Below are positions 44,548 to 55,610 of a stretch of 64,000 bases of DNA, in pieces (the stretch's first letter is position 1; every line of letters begins with the position of its first letter). The DNA comes from Datisca glomerata. Its lineage: Eukaryota > Streptophyta > Magnoliopsida > Cucurbitales > Datiscaceae. The stretch covers positions 992,001 through 1,056,000 of the forward strand of contig QANY01013209.1 of assembly GCA_003255025.1 (NCBI GenBank), read 5' to 3'. The translations under genes were made by a program, and so were the position numbers. The notes under the pieces were generated by a model, which had not been told where the DNA came from, ran no database searches, and saw only the letters and a list, made by a program, of their open reading frames with translations.

Positions 44548-46450
44548 ATCTCCTCTTTGGCAATTCCATGATACATCCTAATTCAATGAAGCCTACCCGG
44601 CATGAAGACTCAAAACTACATGTGACCTGCATCAACAGAAAACTTTCAAAGCCAAGCATAAGCAGGTATGGGCAAAAATTAGATAAGCCACCAAGAAATT
44701 AACTCCAAAATCTCTCCTTTTTTTTCCTCAAGGAGTAACAAAGGTAAAACATCTAAAGATCAATCTAATGTCACAGAAGGATACTTATAAAGTAACGTGA
44801 GGATTATGATTAATCAAGCAAAGTAAGGAATGAATTCGAATTTAATGACACCTATTCAAGAATTAAATCCAAAATAATGAGAAATTGAACTAAAGGAGAG
44901 TAAATGAGAAGCATAAATGAGAAGAGTACGATCCTAATAAAATGGTCAGGCACAAAGAATAAAGAGCAACAGAGGCAGTCGACCGTTGTTTTCTCCCGAT
45001 CGATAACCACAAGTTGTCCGTAGCAAACTCCAAATTCGAGATTGATATAAAATAGCATAGAGGTCGATCATTAAATACTACCGATTGATCACCACAACTC
45101 AATAGCTAACATTTTTTCTGCGATCGATTGCCAGATTTTGTTATTGATCACAACAGCCTAATAGCCACCTCAAACCTTTGAGAACTGCACGGTCGATCAC
45201 CATGAATTAATGGCCGATCGCTAGAGTGAAGTAAGCATATTCAAAACCCAAGCAAGATTTCCACTGTAAGAAACAATGAAATCAAAAAGACATCTCCCCT
45301 AACTCAAGAAATGTATTCCCCTAAATGCATGATTGTATCTTTCTAATTAACACGTTCTTCCCAACGCATGCACTAAATTATATAAAATTGAAAGAATGCA
45401 CCAAAACCTCAACAAGAAAATTACACACATACTCAGCTAGGCCACAAATAATTTTAGCTAATGCTTAAGATATATTCAATCTCAATCATGCTAAAGGTAT
45501 ATGAAGTTCACAATAATACTTTTATCTACTCACAAACACTTTTGTCTCATTAAAAACCTTTCATTTGTCACCTTAAGTGTGTGTGAAATTGACAACAATT
45601 ATATTTCTATTAGAAGTCAATTGAGGAGACTAATTGAAGCTCACCACTAGAAAAAAAACATCTCCTCATGAAGTCAAATCGAACTATCATCCTCTCAATA
45701 ATTTTGACTTAATTAATCACCTCCTTTTTTTCAGAATATACCAAGTACAAGCATTCTTCTTTTTCTGTTAACTTGCTATTCATTTTCTTGGTATCGTGAC
45801 TTTCACTCTAGAGAAGAGGTAGCCGTTCCTATAAGCAAGTAGATAAATGTATTCAATGAGTTACTATTTTCATTAAAGAAGACTTTCTCTCAGACTTCAA
45901 TAGGTAGCATTTTTTATACTTCTTTTTTATTGAGGTAAAATAAAATTGGGAATCAAGTTATTGTACAATCTTACGGAGTTGAATGCTTATTCCTAGAGTG
46001 ACAAATTCTAAAAGTAAACTAAAAACGTTTCTAAAAGAATATATAAATTGATAATGTCCTCAAAAGATTCTATAGATATAAGAATGATAAATAAATTTTC
46101 CTTGATTCTACTAAGAAAGTGTGTCTAACTCACATATTTAATTAAATATCATAACATCTTTCAAGTTTCCTAGAGAAAAGCTTATCTTGACAAACAATTT
46201 TATACGACAAAGCTTTATAAAATACATTATGTTGTTTTGTCAATACATGGAGTATACACATGCATGAAAAAATAAAAATAAAACTATGTTTCTATTATCA
46301 TAAAGTATTAGTTATGATGCATGATCTAAATAAAAAATATTTTTTTGTTTTTATTTTAAATGATGCCAAAAGGAGGAAAAATGTATTTTAATGTCTAATT
46401 AAACTTGAATGTTCGTGAGTATGCAAATAGAGACACTACAAATTAATATA
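44548..46450. other. Copia-2 internal region without recognised coding
   Basis: No pol motif is readable. A patch at 44,985-45,225 repeats 'cgatcgat' / 'gatcacca' motifs at irregular spacing. Confidence 0.45.
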
Positions 46451-47284
46451 CTTGCTTGAGACTATGGAAGTCCTCTTTCCTAATCCACATTATTTAACTT
46501 TCACTATCTTACCAGAATGATTACCATGATTAACTTGAGAAGTATGTAATAAAGTCTCATGTAATGGTCTGTATGAGTAATAAGTAGATCTAGAGTTATA
46601 ACAACTATTGATATTCTTGAATGCACTCTAAGATGTTGCAATATGGTCTCATGTGACCTCTAACACCACAATAATGACGTGTAGGAAATAAATGCAACCT
46701 ATATGTGTTAGCAACAGTCATGTGTATATTCCTATTAACTCTCTAACATATAGGTCTAATGTGACCTTTTATACCTCAACGATGACATGTGAGTATATAG
46801 CCCTATATGTTGGTAAGCCTCGTTTAAAATTTGAATAATGGAACGCATTTTTAGGCTTTACCATAGCCATGACTTTAGACTTATGAACATGAGTTCCACA
46901 CTTAGCTTTAGGAGAAATATTAACTTTCACAAAAGTAATTTCAAAGCTAGAAGGGGTATGAACTTCATTAATGTAGTCAAGACCTTTCTTACAGCCCCCG
47001 AAGATTTCCTTACGTTAAGCAAAGCATTCAACTTCTCAGTGCATAGAGTAAATTTCTTCATTTCTCATTAGACTCTGTTAAATCTCTTTCAAGCTCCAAT
47101 TTTCTAGCATTTTAACCTAAACAATTTCATCTTTTTCATGTACACAACTTTCAAAAAATCTAATTTATCTAAAAGATATTCTTTTTCACTACTAAGCTCT
47201 TGCACATCAATTTTAGATTTTCATAATCTTGGTACAACTTTCTTTCACTTTTTACAACTTTTACCTTCTTGATTCATTTTTCAT
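46451..47284 (-). pseudogene. Copia-2 gag remnant with two zinc knuckles
   Basis: Reading from 47,284 downward gives a coiled-coil-like stretch 'QELSSEKEYLLDKLDFLKVV' (about 47,200-47,140). Then 'NEEIYSMH' and a linker follow. Two knuckle-like blocks come last: 'CHR.GIKGHIRPIC' (about 46,790-46,745) and 'RHYCGVRGHMRPYC' (about 46,685-46,640). The GxxGHxRPxC form is typical of SIRE/Tork copia gag. It is broken by stops. Its N-terminal part lies beyond Pack-CACTA-4. Confidence 0.7.
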
Positions 47285-48132
47285 CACTACAAGAAAAATG
47301 GCATTGTACAAGAGGTGGATAACCCCGTAAAAATTAATCCACAGGGATCATGCGGCGCCTGTGATAGCCCCTCATATTAAAAGTTCAAATTTTTCACGAG
47401 GCGCAATGCCTCTTGTGAAGACCCCTGTAGTATCTTGTTTTTTACAAGATTTTTTGACTCCTCTAGAACGTTGTTTAATAAGATTTTACGACGCATGTTA
47501 CTTTTATTCAACAGGTATTTTTAATTCTCGTGAATTAATATTCATAAGTATTTTGTATCCTATAAAGTGAAATATCATAAGGTTCAAAGTATTCATATTA
47601 AACACTTTCAAAAGGATAATTTCAAATAGCATAAAGAACACCAATATAATAATTGACAACATTAACATTTAATCATTTCAACAAAGTTTTACATTATTTA
47701 TTTGACCTGCTTACAAATAATTCTAACTTGAAAACTAACTAACTTATCATTATACTATACAAGCAACTATTGTTCCAATAAATGAAAAATATAAAAAGAT
47801 TTGCACAAAACATGTAAGTTAACCTCAAAAATATAATTATATTCTTCAAACTCGAGAAGTCCTTACAGCAGTTCCAAAAATTTGTAGATACCTGCAAACA
47901 AGCAATCATCAACATTATGCTCAGTAAAGAGAACCATATATGTTTCAATGAATAAACAAGTAGAATACAGTTCTCTATAATATTGATAAAATGCTGAACA
48001 AGTAATAAAATTATTAATGTTTTTCTCGTCTTGATTTTGTTCAGAACATTTTCTTAACTTCAGAATACTTACAAGTACAAAACTCACAAGATCTGCAATC
48101 CCTAATCCTATATGGTTATATGTCTACATTAC

Positions 48133-49227
48133 CTTTATTACACGATGAACGATTGGGATTTCTCGACCATGTACAAAATATACAAAGAGAATATGTGAGC
48201 ATAAATAAAAAGGCAGTAGAAGAGTAAGAATAAAATAGATTTCAAGATTGAAAAAACATTCATTTAGCTCATTCTTTTTTAAGTTGAAGATTCCACGTAA
48301 ATAATCAAAATAAAAGGAAATGTACGAGGACAAATGATGAATGTCCATTGTTAGACATTCACACTCTCAAACAGACTCAAATTTGCACACTGCCTAAAGA
48401 GTTGAAACTCAAAAATTATATTTAGGATTAATAGTGAAACATTACTTTGGGCAAGAGAACTTACATTTTGTTAAACGGCGTATCAAAGATGAAAATATAA
48501 TGTTCAAATACAAAAACCATCAAAATTCAGCGAGCAAAAACCACAAAAGTGTGTCAAACCACTTAAGGAGGAAGACAGAATAGTACAAATATAAGTCGTC
48601 AAAGTCTTATTCTTAAAGAGTTGAATAATCAGAAAATCAAAATGGAACTTCTGTAACACTTACATCAACATTGAAAACATCAATCTCTCTGGCACGAATA
48701 GGATCCTTACTCATGTGTAAGAATAAAATGTCTCCATGGAATTGGTATGAGCAATTGTAATTAGATAAAGACCATAAATAATAATTTCTTTCACTAAAAT
48801 TAATGAAAACTCCAAGTTTCACAAAATTAATAATTATTTTATAAAATAATATGAAGTTTTGATTTGACAATAATCTTTGCTAGAAATTAGATTGATAAGG
48901 ACATATTATAAACAATCTTTAGGACATTCTAATGAAAAGCTCAATTTAATGTTACTTTGAGTCTTCTACAAAATTGAATTATTGAAATAAGAGAGATTTT
49001 CCTTTCCAACTTAAATATGATGGTAAGCATCACTTTCTGAAATAAGTAACCAGTTAGCCACTGCTTGAAGTATGACTCGTACTTGTTGGATTAATCATAT
49101 ATAAGTTGTCTTACTCTCCTAAAGCCAAGTTCCATGCTTCGAGACAAAACAACAATGACAGGAGACTCACTGTCTATCATGCACATCAATCCCTTCCATA
49201 TGATTAGAGCAGATGTAACTATCTTGC
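48133..49227 (-). pseudogene. Captured SEC11 signal peptidase fragment (Pack-CACTA-4)
   Basis: Exons are 49,227-49,115 ('[20 protein letters not shown]' and on to [10 protein letters not shown]), 48,735-48,664 (GDILFLHMSKDPIRAREIDVFNVD) and about 48,168-48,133 ('GREIPIVHRVIK'). The Ser and His segments of the SEC11 active site are both readable. Unlike copy 3, exon c has no stop, but the acceptor before exon b has changed from AG to AT, so splicing would probably fail there. A weak Asp-region exon may lie at about 47,960-47,870 ('MVLFTEHNVDDCLFAG'). Confidence 0.8.
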
Positions 49228-49596
49228 CTGAAAGATTAACAAGACTACTCATATAAGCCGATGTTTCACTTCGATTCATCAGACTACACCTTTGATGCCA
49301 CTTTTTTGCAAGAAAGGTTTATAAAAGAAAGAGTTGTTAATGAAGACTACACCTTTGATGCCACTTTCATTTTCCTGAAAGAGGAAAAAAGGGTAAATTT
49401 TTCAGGCTCAATTTGTTAGAACATTGATATGAACTAATAAGGGAGTCAAAAAGAAGTTTCTTTCAATAAATAAAATAAAAGTGACAGCTATAAAAATTTG
49501 AAAAGTTGTACAACGCAATACGAGTAGTTTGAGCAAGCAGGTAGAAGTATTGTCTCGCTGTCTGAACTGAACAGCAAGTAAAATCAAAGCTTGTAC

Positions 49597-50056
49597 GTTC
49601 TAGACGTTGAAGAAGTGAAGTTTTAATTTGCCGAACACCACGTCCACTTGATGTGGGATCTAGTTTATGAGCTTTCTCAAAGGCATAGAACCGACCTAGT
49701 TCCAAAATCAACATCCATGTGTGAAGTTAGCATTATTGCTTTTGAGACCATTTTGCTAAAAGATAAAACAACAGGAAAAATAGAAGATTCGCGTCTTAAA
49801 GAAAAACAATAAAAGTAGAGAAGTTTTCACAAAAACTCTATGTACAAAAAGCAACAAGAAATTTGTAGCTTACACAAAGAGGCAACCATTGTGTTGGTAG
49901 CCTCAACTTCATTAGCAACACGGAGAATCAGAGCTATCTCAATAGGGAAGAAGGAGCCACCTCACTATCCATCATAGACTTTCCTAAATGACCAGTTGTC
50001 TGAGTTCGCATGATCTGCATGGGCGGTTGCTGATCGGAACCTCTTCTATATGCCAT
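49597..50056 (-). pseudogene. Captured callose synthase N-terminus (Pack-CACTA-4)
   Basis: Exon 1 is 50,056-49,874 and exon 2 is 49,695-49,597, with the same splice borders as the copy at 36,013-36,472 and the same 1-nt frame-breaking deletion. Exon 2 is identical in protein to copy 3 ('[20 protein letters not shown]'). An N-terminal CALS1-type fragment only. Confidence 0.85.
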
Positions 50057-51553
50057 ATCTAAATGCTAGCAAATACCTAAACAAACTCTGTTTGCCTGTT
50101 AAACATGAAACTTTTCCCCATAATTTTTAATAGTCAAATGAATGAACTTCATAGAATCCTATTCATCAAAACAAAAAAAGCTCCTAAATTCTTAGTTTGG
50201 CTGCTGAGAAGACTAAGGAAAGATAAAAACACTAGTTGAGTCTAAACAATTTCAAAACTTATGAGCCACTTAAAACCCTCAAACTTTAGTCAACAAAGCA
50301 TAAATCAATTATTTAAGGTTTGATTCAACACCGCCATTGTATTAAAGTTAAAACACAACAGGCAGGGGAAGTAAAACAAGCAAAAACAACAAGTTCCTCT
50401 GCTTTCCCATTTCTTCCCTCATCAGTCAACAAACAACAAAAGAAAACTCAGAAAAAGATAAACACGGAAAAAGAATTAAATTCCCAGAAACAACCATTGA
50501 CAAAAGTAAAACAAGAAAAGATGGAAATTAATGACTTCAAGTCATAAATTGGTTTTGCTCCCACAATAGAAACACATCAACCATACTCAACTAAGTCATA
50601 AAGACATCCATATCTAGTTAACTGCTACTACTTGTATCTTTTAAGTCAACAACATTAGTCACTAGCACCGATACGTGAGAAAGCACTTATAATCACATAC
50701 CCACCTTCTTTCTGTGGACAGAGAAGAAAATAAGCAAACAAAATTCCATTAACGATCAATTGGCTCCAAAATGAGAAAAATGAAATTTTCACAAGAAAGA
50801 GAGCAGAGTAGTTACCACTTCACCAAAACACTTCAGAGCTTGAAAGAACAAGAACTAGTTGCATAGTCTGAATGAATTCAGTATAATAAAACAGTGAAAA
50901 TTGAAGAAAGAGTGAAAGAAAGTGACTAAAAGCTTCACATAATTCAAAGAGAATGAGAGAGAGTATGAGGAAGGGAAGAGGCAACCAAAGGTAAATGCGT
51001 GAGGCGACGATGGGGTCGAATCAAACCTGAAAATCAATGAAACCCAAGTTCCTTTATCTTTGAATGAGAAAGTGAGAGAGAAGCTAATCAATGAGAATCT
51101 TTGAGCCCTAAGTCATCTAAGAGGGAGAAGCTCTGTCGAAGTCCAGTCCTAGTCATCTAAGAGGAAGAAGTTAAGTCGAGGATCTCTGTGTCGAGAAAGA
51201 AGCAACGATTTCAAGGGTCCAATTCAGAGAGAAGCAACAATTTTCAGAGCTTCTCTTTAAAATGGAGAAGAAAGTCAAGCCCCTCTGAGAGAGCTCGAGA
51301 GAATATTATTTTAGAGAAGAAAATTTCAAGCGCCCCCTAAGAGAGCTCGAGAGAACGAAATGAGTTGTGGGTCCAATTTTTGCTTAAGTGTGTGTCCCGC
51401 TTCTATTTTTCCCATCCCGCTTTTTATTTTTACTTTTGACATGAATAAATTTTATTTAATTTTTAATTCTCTTGTTGTTTCTTATTTTTAACAAGAGGAG
51501 ACTGAAAATCTTGTATTTTGTTCTTGTAGAATGTTGTATTTCTTGTAGTTCAT

Positions 51554-51732
51554 TTTTCTTATTTAACTTAAAGAATTTAATATAACTCCTTGTATGCAGT
51601 TTTCAAATCAAAACTCTCAAATTCATCAGTCATAGAGTTCTCACTATTTGAGTAACTACCTCTAGACATTTTTTAAAGTTGGGTTATTATATGTGCTAAC
51701 CCTAGAATCTCACTAAGTGTATCGAGTGGCCC
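51554..51732 (-). pseudogene. Copia-2 gag N-terminal segment and leader
   Basis: After the primer-binding site the minus strand reads 'MSRGSYSNSENSMTDEFESF', then DLKTAYKELY. It is cut by Pack-CACTA-4 and continues at 47,284. Confidence 0.6.
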
Positions 51733-51744
51733 GCTCTGATACCA
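51733..51744 (-). promoter_or_regulatory. Copia-2 primer-binding site
   Basis: The minus strand reads 'tggtatcagagc', complementary to the 3' end of initiator Met-tRNA, the usual plant copia PBS. It lies next to the 5' LTR. Confidence 0.85.
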
Positions 51745-51746
51745 AT

Positions 51747-52882
51747 CGAAAGAGTCTATATGAGAATTCTAAACAACCGAGAAGGGGTGAATAGGTTTAT
51801 ATTTAAAAAATTAAATTGCAATCAAATCAATTTAACATAATAGAGAATATCATATATTAAAATAGATCAACCATTCATTATACCATCAAGAATATAAAAG
51901 TATAGAAATAGAGAGACACGCAAGATTTTTACGCTAAAAACCCAACCAGGAATGAACACGAGACCTCGACCAACAAATAATCTATTAAGAATTTAAGCGA
52001 GTGCAAACACCAGGCTTACAAGCTGACTCAAGTACCTATGATCATTTTTTCACACATCTTGACTCCTAGTATCAACTTCTTGACTTCTCAAGGACACATG
52101 CTCGTCAATCTCGAACCCTCTTCCAGTCACAAGCACCATCACACTTGTCAATCTTGATCCGTCGAGGCACTGACGATCTCGATATCATCTTCTTAGACTT
52201 TAGCCCAAGACATAAGTATCGACACAATCTCGTCAATCTTAGACTGTCTCCAAGGCATAAGAATCACATAAGTATGCATAAAAAGTTCCTTATGTGTTTG
52301 CTAGAAAAACTTTACAAAATTATTCAACGCAAAACTAACTTTTCTTTGAAAAATAGACGTATTCTAATGCTTAAAAACTTTAAGAACAAATCTAAAATAA
52401 CATTAAAACTAAAAGTCTAAATCAAAAGAATTTACTTGAATTTTGAAAGTCTTTTATAAATTAATAGATAAATTCATAATAGGATAAATAGAAAACCACT
52501 CAAAACAATATTTTTCTCTCCATTTTTACTTGCCTAAGAGACTAATAAGAAAGACTAATATGTATATATAGGCTAAGGAAGTTAGGTCAAAATACTTTTT
52601 TAGAGAAGAAAATATCATGAAACTATTTTATTTGAAATTTAAAATAAGAACCCTAGAATTTAGGACAATATTTTTTAAATCAAGAAGATATTCACTTTCA
52701 TAATTAAATTCTCACTTAAATATTTTGTCTCGGACCATTCATCTTCTTTTGCTAGTAAACTCTTTCGGCATCAGTCCATACACCTAAGATTAGACATACT
52801 CAAACTAAAACTTGACTTAAACTATTTTATTTTATCTACGAAGTTGCAAATGTTATAAATAATCAATGTAACAAATCTTTGC
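51747..52882 (-). repeat. Copia-2 5' LTR
   Basis: It matches 43,451-44,547. The outermost bases (…gtaaca) are absent, and gypsy-2 gag begins at once. Confidence 0.65.
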
Positions 52883-52889
52883 TTCACTG

Positions 52890-53423
52890 ACTAAATTCTT
52901 GTCATTTGCATTTGCTGCAACCTTAACGAAGTGTAATTTCATTTCAGCAACTTCACTTTCTAATTTTTCTGGCAGGGCGAGGTATTCAAAAAAAATTCGA
53001 ACTTCATTTTGCCAATCAATACATATTTCGGTTGTTCTTCACGAAAAAAGTATGGGATTTCTACCTTGATTCGTGGATCATGATCTTGCTCCATCTTTCG
53101 ATTGATCATTGGTTGCGTTCCAAGATGAAAAGCTCCAAATTCTTCAACTAAGGCATTTTCCCGAATGTGCTGTGAACTCTATCAACAGCAGGTAGATTTC
53201 TTCAATTTCTGTGTTGGTAAGTATTTGTCGATGTCCCTTGTTGTACCCCGACAGGTTCTTTACGAGGACTTAAAAGCCCAGCTTGCTCTAATCTTGTGCA
53301 AAGCTGGTTAATTTTTTGCTGCAAATTAACTATGTTCTATCTAGTAGGAACGTTAGCCAAGTTTACTATGTTGGATGATTCCTCATTACCTCATTGTCCA
53401 ACCATAGATCCGTAACAACCACA
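52890..53423 (-). pseudogene. Gypsy-2 gag N-terminal half
   Basis: The minus strand shows 'ANVPTR', 'QQKINQLCTRLEQAGLLSPR' and then, in another frame, 'EEFGAFHLGTQPMI' and 'DHDPRIKVEIPYF'. This is a chromovirus-type gag leading into the KVDIPxF capsid start. It is cut near 52,885 by copia-2 and continues at 43,450. Confidence 0.6.
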
Positions 53424-53591
53424 GGAGAAAATTTTAATCCATAATAAATACTTACTGTTCCTAGGATCATTTAATGTGCGCTCCTCTGATTTTTCTACAC
53501 TATAATTACTAATTATGCATAAAAACAATACAACCCGTAATGACTTTTAACTTTACAAAGCTATCCCAATGGTGCATTAATTGTTGCATCA
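53424..53591 (-). repeat. Gypsy-2 5' LTR
   Basis: It matches 40,453-40,620 ('cctaggatcatttaatg', 'gca.taattgtt..atca'). Inner border approximate. Confidence 0.6.
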
Positions 53592-53599
53592 AAAAGCTT

Positions 53600-54010
53600 G
53601 AAAATATTATATATGATCATGTCACCGTTTGCCTCTCTTAGCCTCAAGTTGATCATAAAGCACTTCTTCTCTTGCATTTTCATTCTCAACCTTGTGAATG
53701 TTCTCAAGAAGCACACGTTTATTCTTGAAACCGTTTCCCTTCACTCTCGCGTACATTTCATGATATATGTGCTAATCTATCTACTCAAATTCTCTGTACT
53801 CCCGAAGTAATCTTCTCAACACTCTCATCCTTCTCATCCATAGCAGCTTTGATGGTAATCTTGCTTCTTTTGTTCCCTTCCGCTTTCCATACCCTGAGTG
53901 TCTTCCTTTTATTTTTGCATCTTGGGTTTGCCGTGACCGCAACCTTGAGTGGATCGTCGTTGGCTTTTTATGATAAAACCATCTTTTGCAAGCTTTCTTA
54001 TACTCATTCC
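53600..54010 (-). pseudogene. Ribosomal protein eL19 fragment
   Basis: The minus strand reads '[12 protein letters not shown]', then after a frameshift '[20 protein letters not shown]' and '[18 protein letters not shown]'. Degenerate downstream pieces match the helical C-terminal region ('[11 protein letters not shown]' near 53,640). This is cytosolic large-subunit protein eL19. The N-terminal exon is absent. An acceptor-like 'tggattgcag' at about 54,010 precedes the fragment, which suggests a captured genomic piece rather than a retrocopy. Frameshifts and stops make it a pseudogene. It lies directly outside the gypsy-2 LTR. Confidence 0.8.
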
Positions 54011-54399
54011 TGCAATCCACATGTACCTCATCTTTAATTAACATGACCGTTATATGTTTTTAGTGTGAGTAGAATTGAACTTGTTGATTAGGATCTTCTT
54101 GTGTTTTAGGTTGCCTTAATAGCCTATGCATGTATTTTCTAAAAACATTTTTTGCTGAGCTATGCTATGAATTATGATCATTTTTAATTTCGGTCACTAT
54201 TTTTTTATGAATCAGTTGTCCCTTAACTTCTTACATGATTTCAAATGAGTCATTATAATATACTTCGTGAGTAAATTATCACAGATATAATGACATGTGA
54301 GGTAGTAATTATGACTTAACACATTAAATACTCCATTAAAGATGTGTCTAGTTATCACTTTAAATAATAAGAACTTGATTGCCATGGGAATAAAATGAG

Positions 54400-55610
54400 A
54401 AACAAGTTGTTTTGGGGTTTCGGGTGATGTGTGTATGAGTGATCTAGTCTATGCTAAGTATGTCTGGGAACATGGGAGTTGGTTGTCGGATGGTGAAGGA
54501 CAAGCAACCTTAGGCAACCGTCTGAAGATGACAAATACATTTAAGACTCTAAAGGTTGGTGAGAAACTCGAAGAGAGAATATTTTGAGTCTTGGTCTCGA
54601 TATTGATGAGAAGTGATTGCTCCCATAATGGTGCTAGAAACCTTTTTTATACATGGGGTCGAGTGGGACCACATGCATGTCCTTTACAACTACATGTCAA
54701 TCACATGACCACGCCTAAAACGTGGTCATGTGCCACATCATCAAAATGACTTAGGACTCGATTTACGTGATTACTTTTCATACTTGCAACTAGTAGTGTC
54801 TTTATGACATCGAATAGCTGGATGATGAACTCACGATGCTAAACTCACATCGTACAAAGGACTCTAAATGAGACTTTCTGTCGCTGAAATTCCCCAGCAG
54901 CAGATTGAGACACGTGCAGCGGAGCACGGGCCATCCACCATAGGGAGAGGTTTAGTTCTTCAACCCGCCGTGAGGGCGGGACGGGATCCCCTTAACCCGT
55001 CGTGGGGGCGGGTTGGGATCCCACAACCCACCGTGGGGACAAGTTGGGATCCCTCAATCTGCTATGGGGGCCATTTGAGGTCCCCCAACCAGCCGTAGCA
55101 GCAGGTTAGGGTCCCCCAACCTGCCACAGTTCTGACCCGACTCTTAAGAGTTGGGTCACGTCTTTTTTACATTTCTTCTTTGGATGGGGGCACATCTAAG
55201 GTGCCTAGGAGGCCATACCCGTCGAGTAATTCTCATCTCTTGGTATAGCGTAACTTGTCCTAATCCTACCAAACCACAACCCCCATATTGTTCCCAGGTA
55301 AGGAAGAGCCTTCGAGCCTTTGTCACTTAGCTCGAAGGTGAAACTCAACACCTGACATACGATCTCGAAATGGGCTCGCCACCCTTATAGGTTCGGGAGC
55401 AGCCCTTATAAACATATTCACTATTATCCTATTTCAGCTTTACCGTGCCACGTAGGTGCCATGTGGGGTATTTAGATGCCACGTGTTCAATCTTGACACG
55501 TCATTCTCAATGATGCGAATCCATATTTACATTAGCCTCATGTACAAGTTCAAATGTGTAGCAATTGAACTTGTACATAGTCTCTTCCTACATTGTGGTC
55601 TTAGTTGATA
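54400..55610 (-). repeat. Gypsy-3 3' LTR (probable)
   Basis: On the minus strand a TATA box (ccatgtataaaaaagg, about 54,640-54,655) and upstream GC-rich repeats suggest U3 followed by R/U5. It lies downstream of the gypsy-3 gag in the same orientation. Precise borders and a partner LTR were not found in the window. Confidence 0.45.
54961..55129. repeat. GC-rich hairpin minisatellite
   Basis: About five units of 34-38 bp, consensus 'aacccgccgtggggg' plus 'cgggttgggatccc'. The best units are self-complementary (AACCCG...CGGGTT). It stands out from AT-rich surroundings. Confidence 0.8.

Larger units (their letters stand above)
47285..51550 (-). mobile_element. Pack-CACTA-4 carrying callose synthase and SEC11 exons
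   Basis: The left end CACTACAAGAAAAATGGC and right end 'tgtatttcttgtagtt' (terminal G changed to T) form the TIRs. A 3-bp target duplication CAT flanks it (47,282-47,284 and 51,551-51,553). Subterminal repeats with 'caggcgcc' / 'ggcgcctgtga' / 'acaaga' motifs follow each end. It interrupts copia-2 gag: upstream gag ends '..KLNKKN' at 51,554. It contains a CT-rich leader (51,100-51,370), callose synthase exons, then SEC11 exons, all in the minus sense. No transposase is present. Confidence 0.85.
43451..52882 (-). mobile_element. Copia-2 (SIRE/Tork-like), internally deleted
   Basis: The LTRs are 43,451-44,547 (3') and 51,747-52,882 (5', outer end slightly short). They share 'tgagaa.tctaaacaacc' and 'tcaaactaaaacttgactt'. 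A primer-binding site, the reverse of 'tggtatcagagc', lies at 51,733-51,744. The 3' LTR is preceded by 'gccaaagaggagat', the usual copia polypurine context, and starts TGTTACCGC. Only a gag remnant is recognisable inside. Pack-CACTA-4 sits within gag. The pol region is gone or unrecognisable. Confidence 0.7.
40453..53591 (-). mobile_element. Gypsy-2 chromovirus-like element, split by copia-2
   Basis: Short LTRs of roughly 170 bp lie at 40,453-40,620 and about 53,424-53,591, sharing 'cctaggatcatttaatg' and 'actataatt' and ending TATATCA / TGCATCA. Inside, on the minus strand, are gag N-terminus (53,400-52,890), gag C-terminus with zinc knuckle (43,450-42,970) and integrase (41,845-40,621). The gap in gag is filled by copia-2. 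Protease and RT are missing; a non-coding block (41,850-42,965) lies in their place. Outer LTR borders are approximate. Confidence 0.65.
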
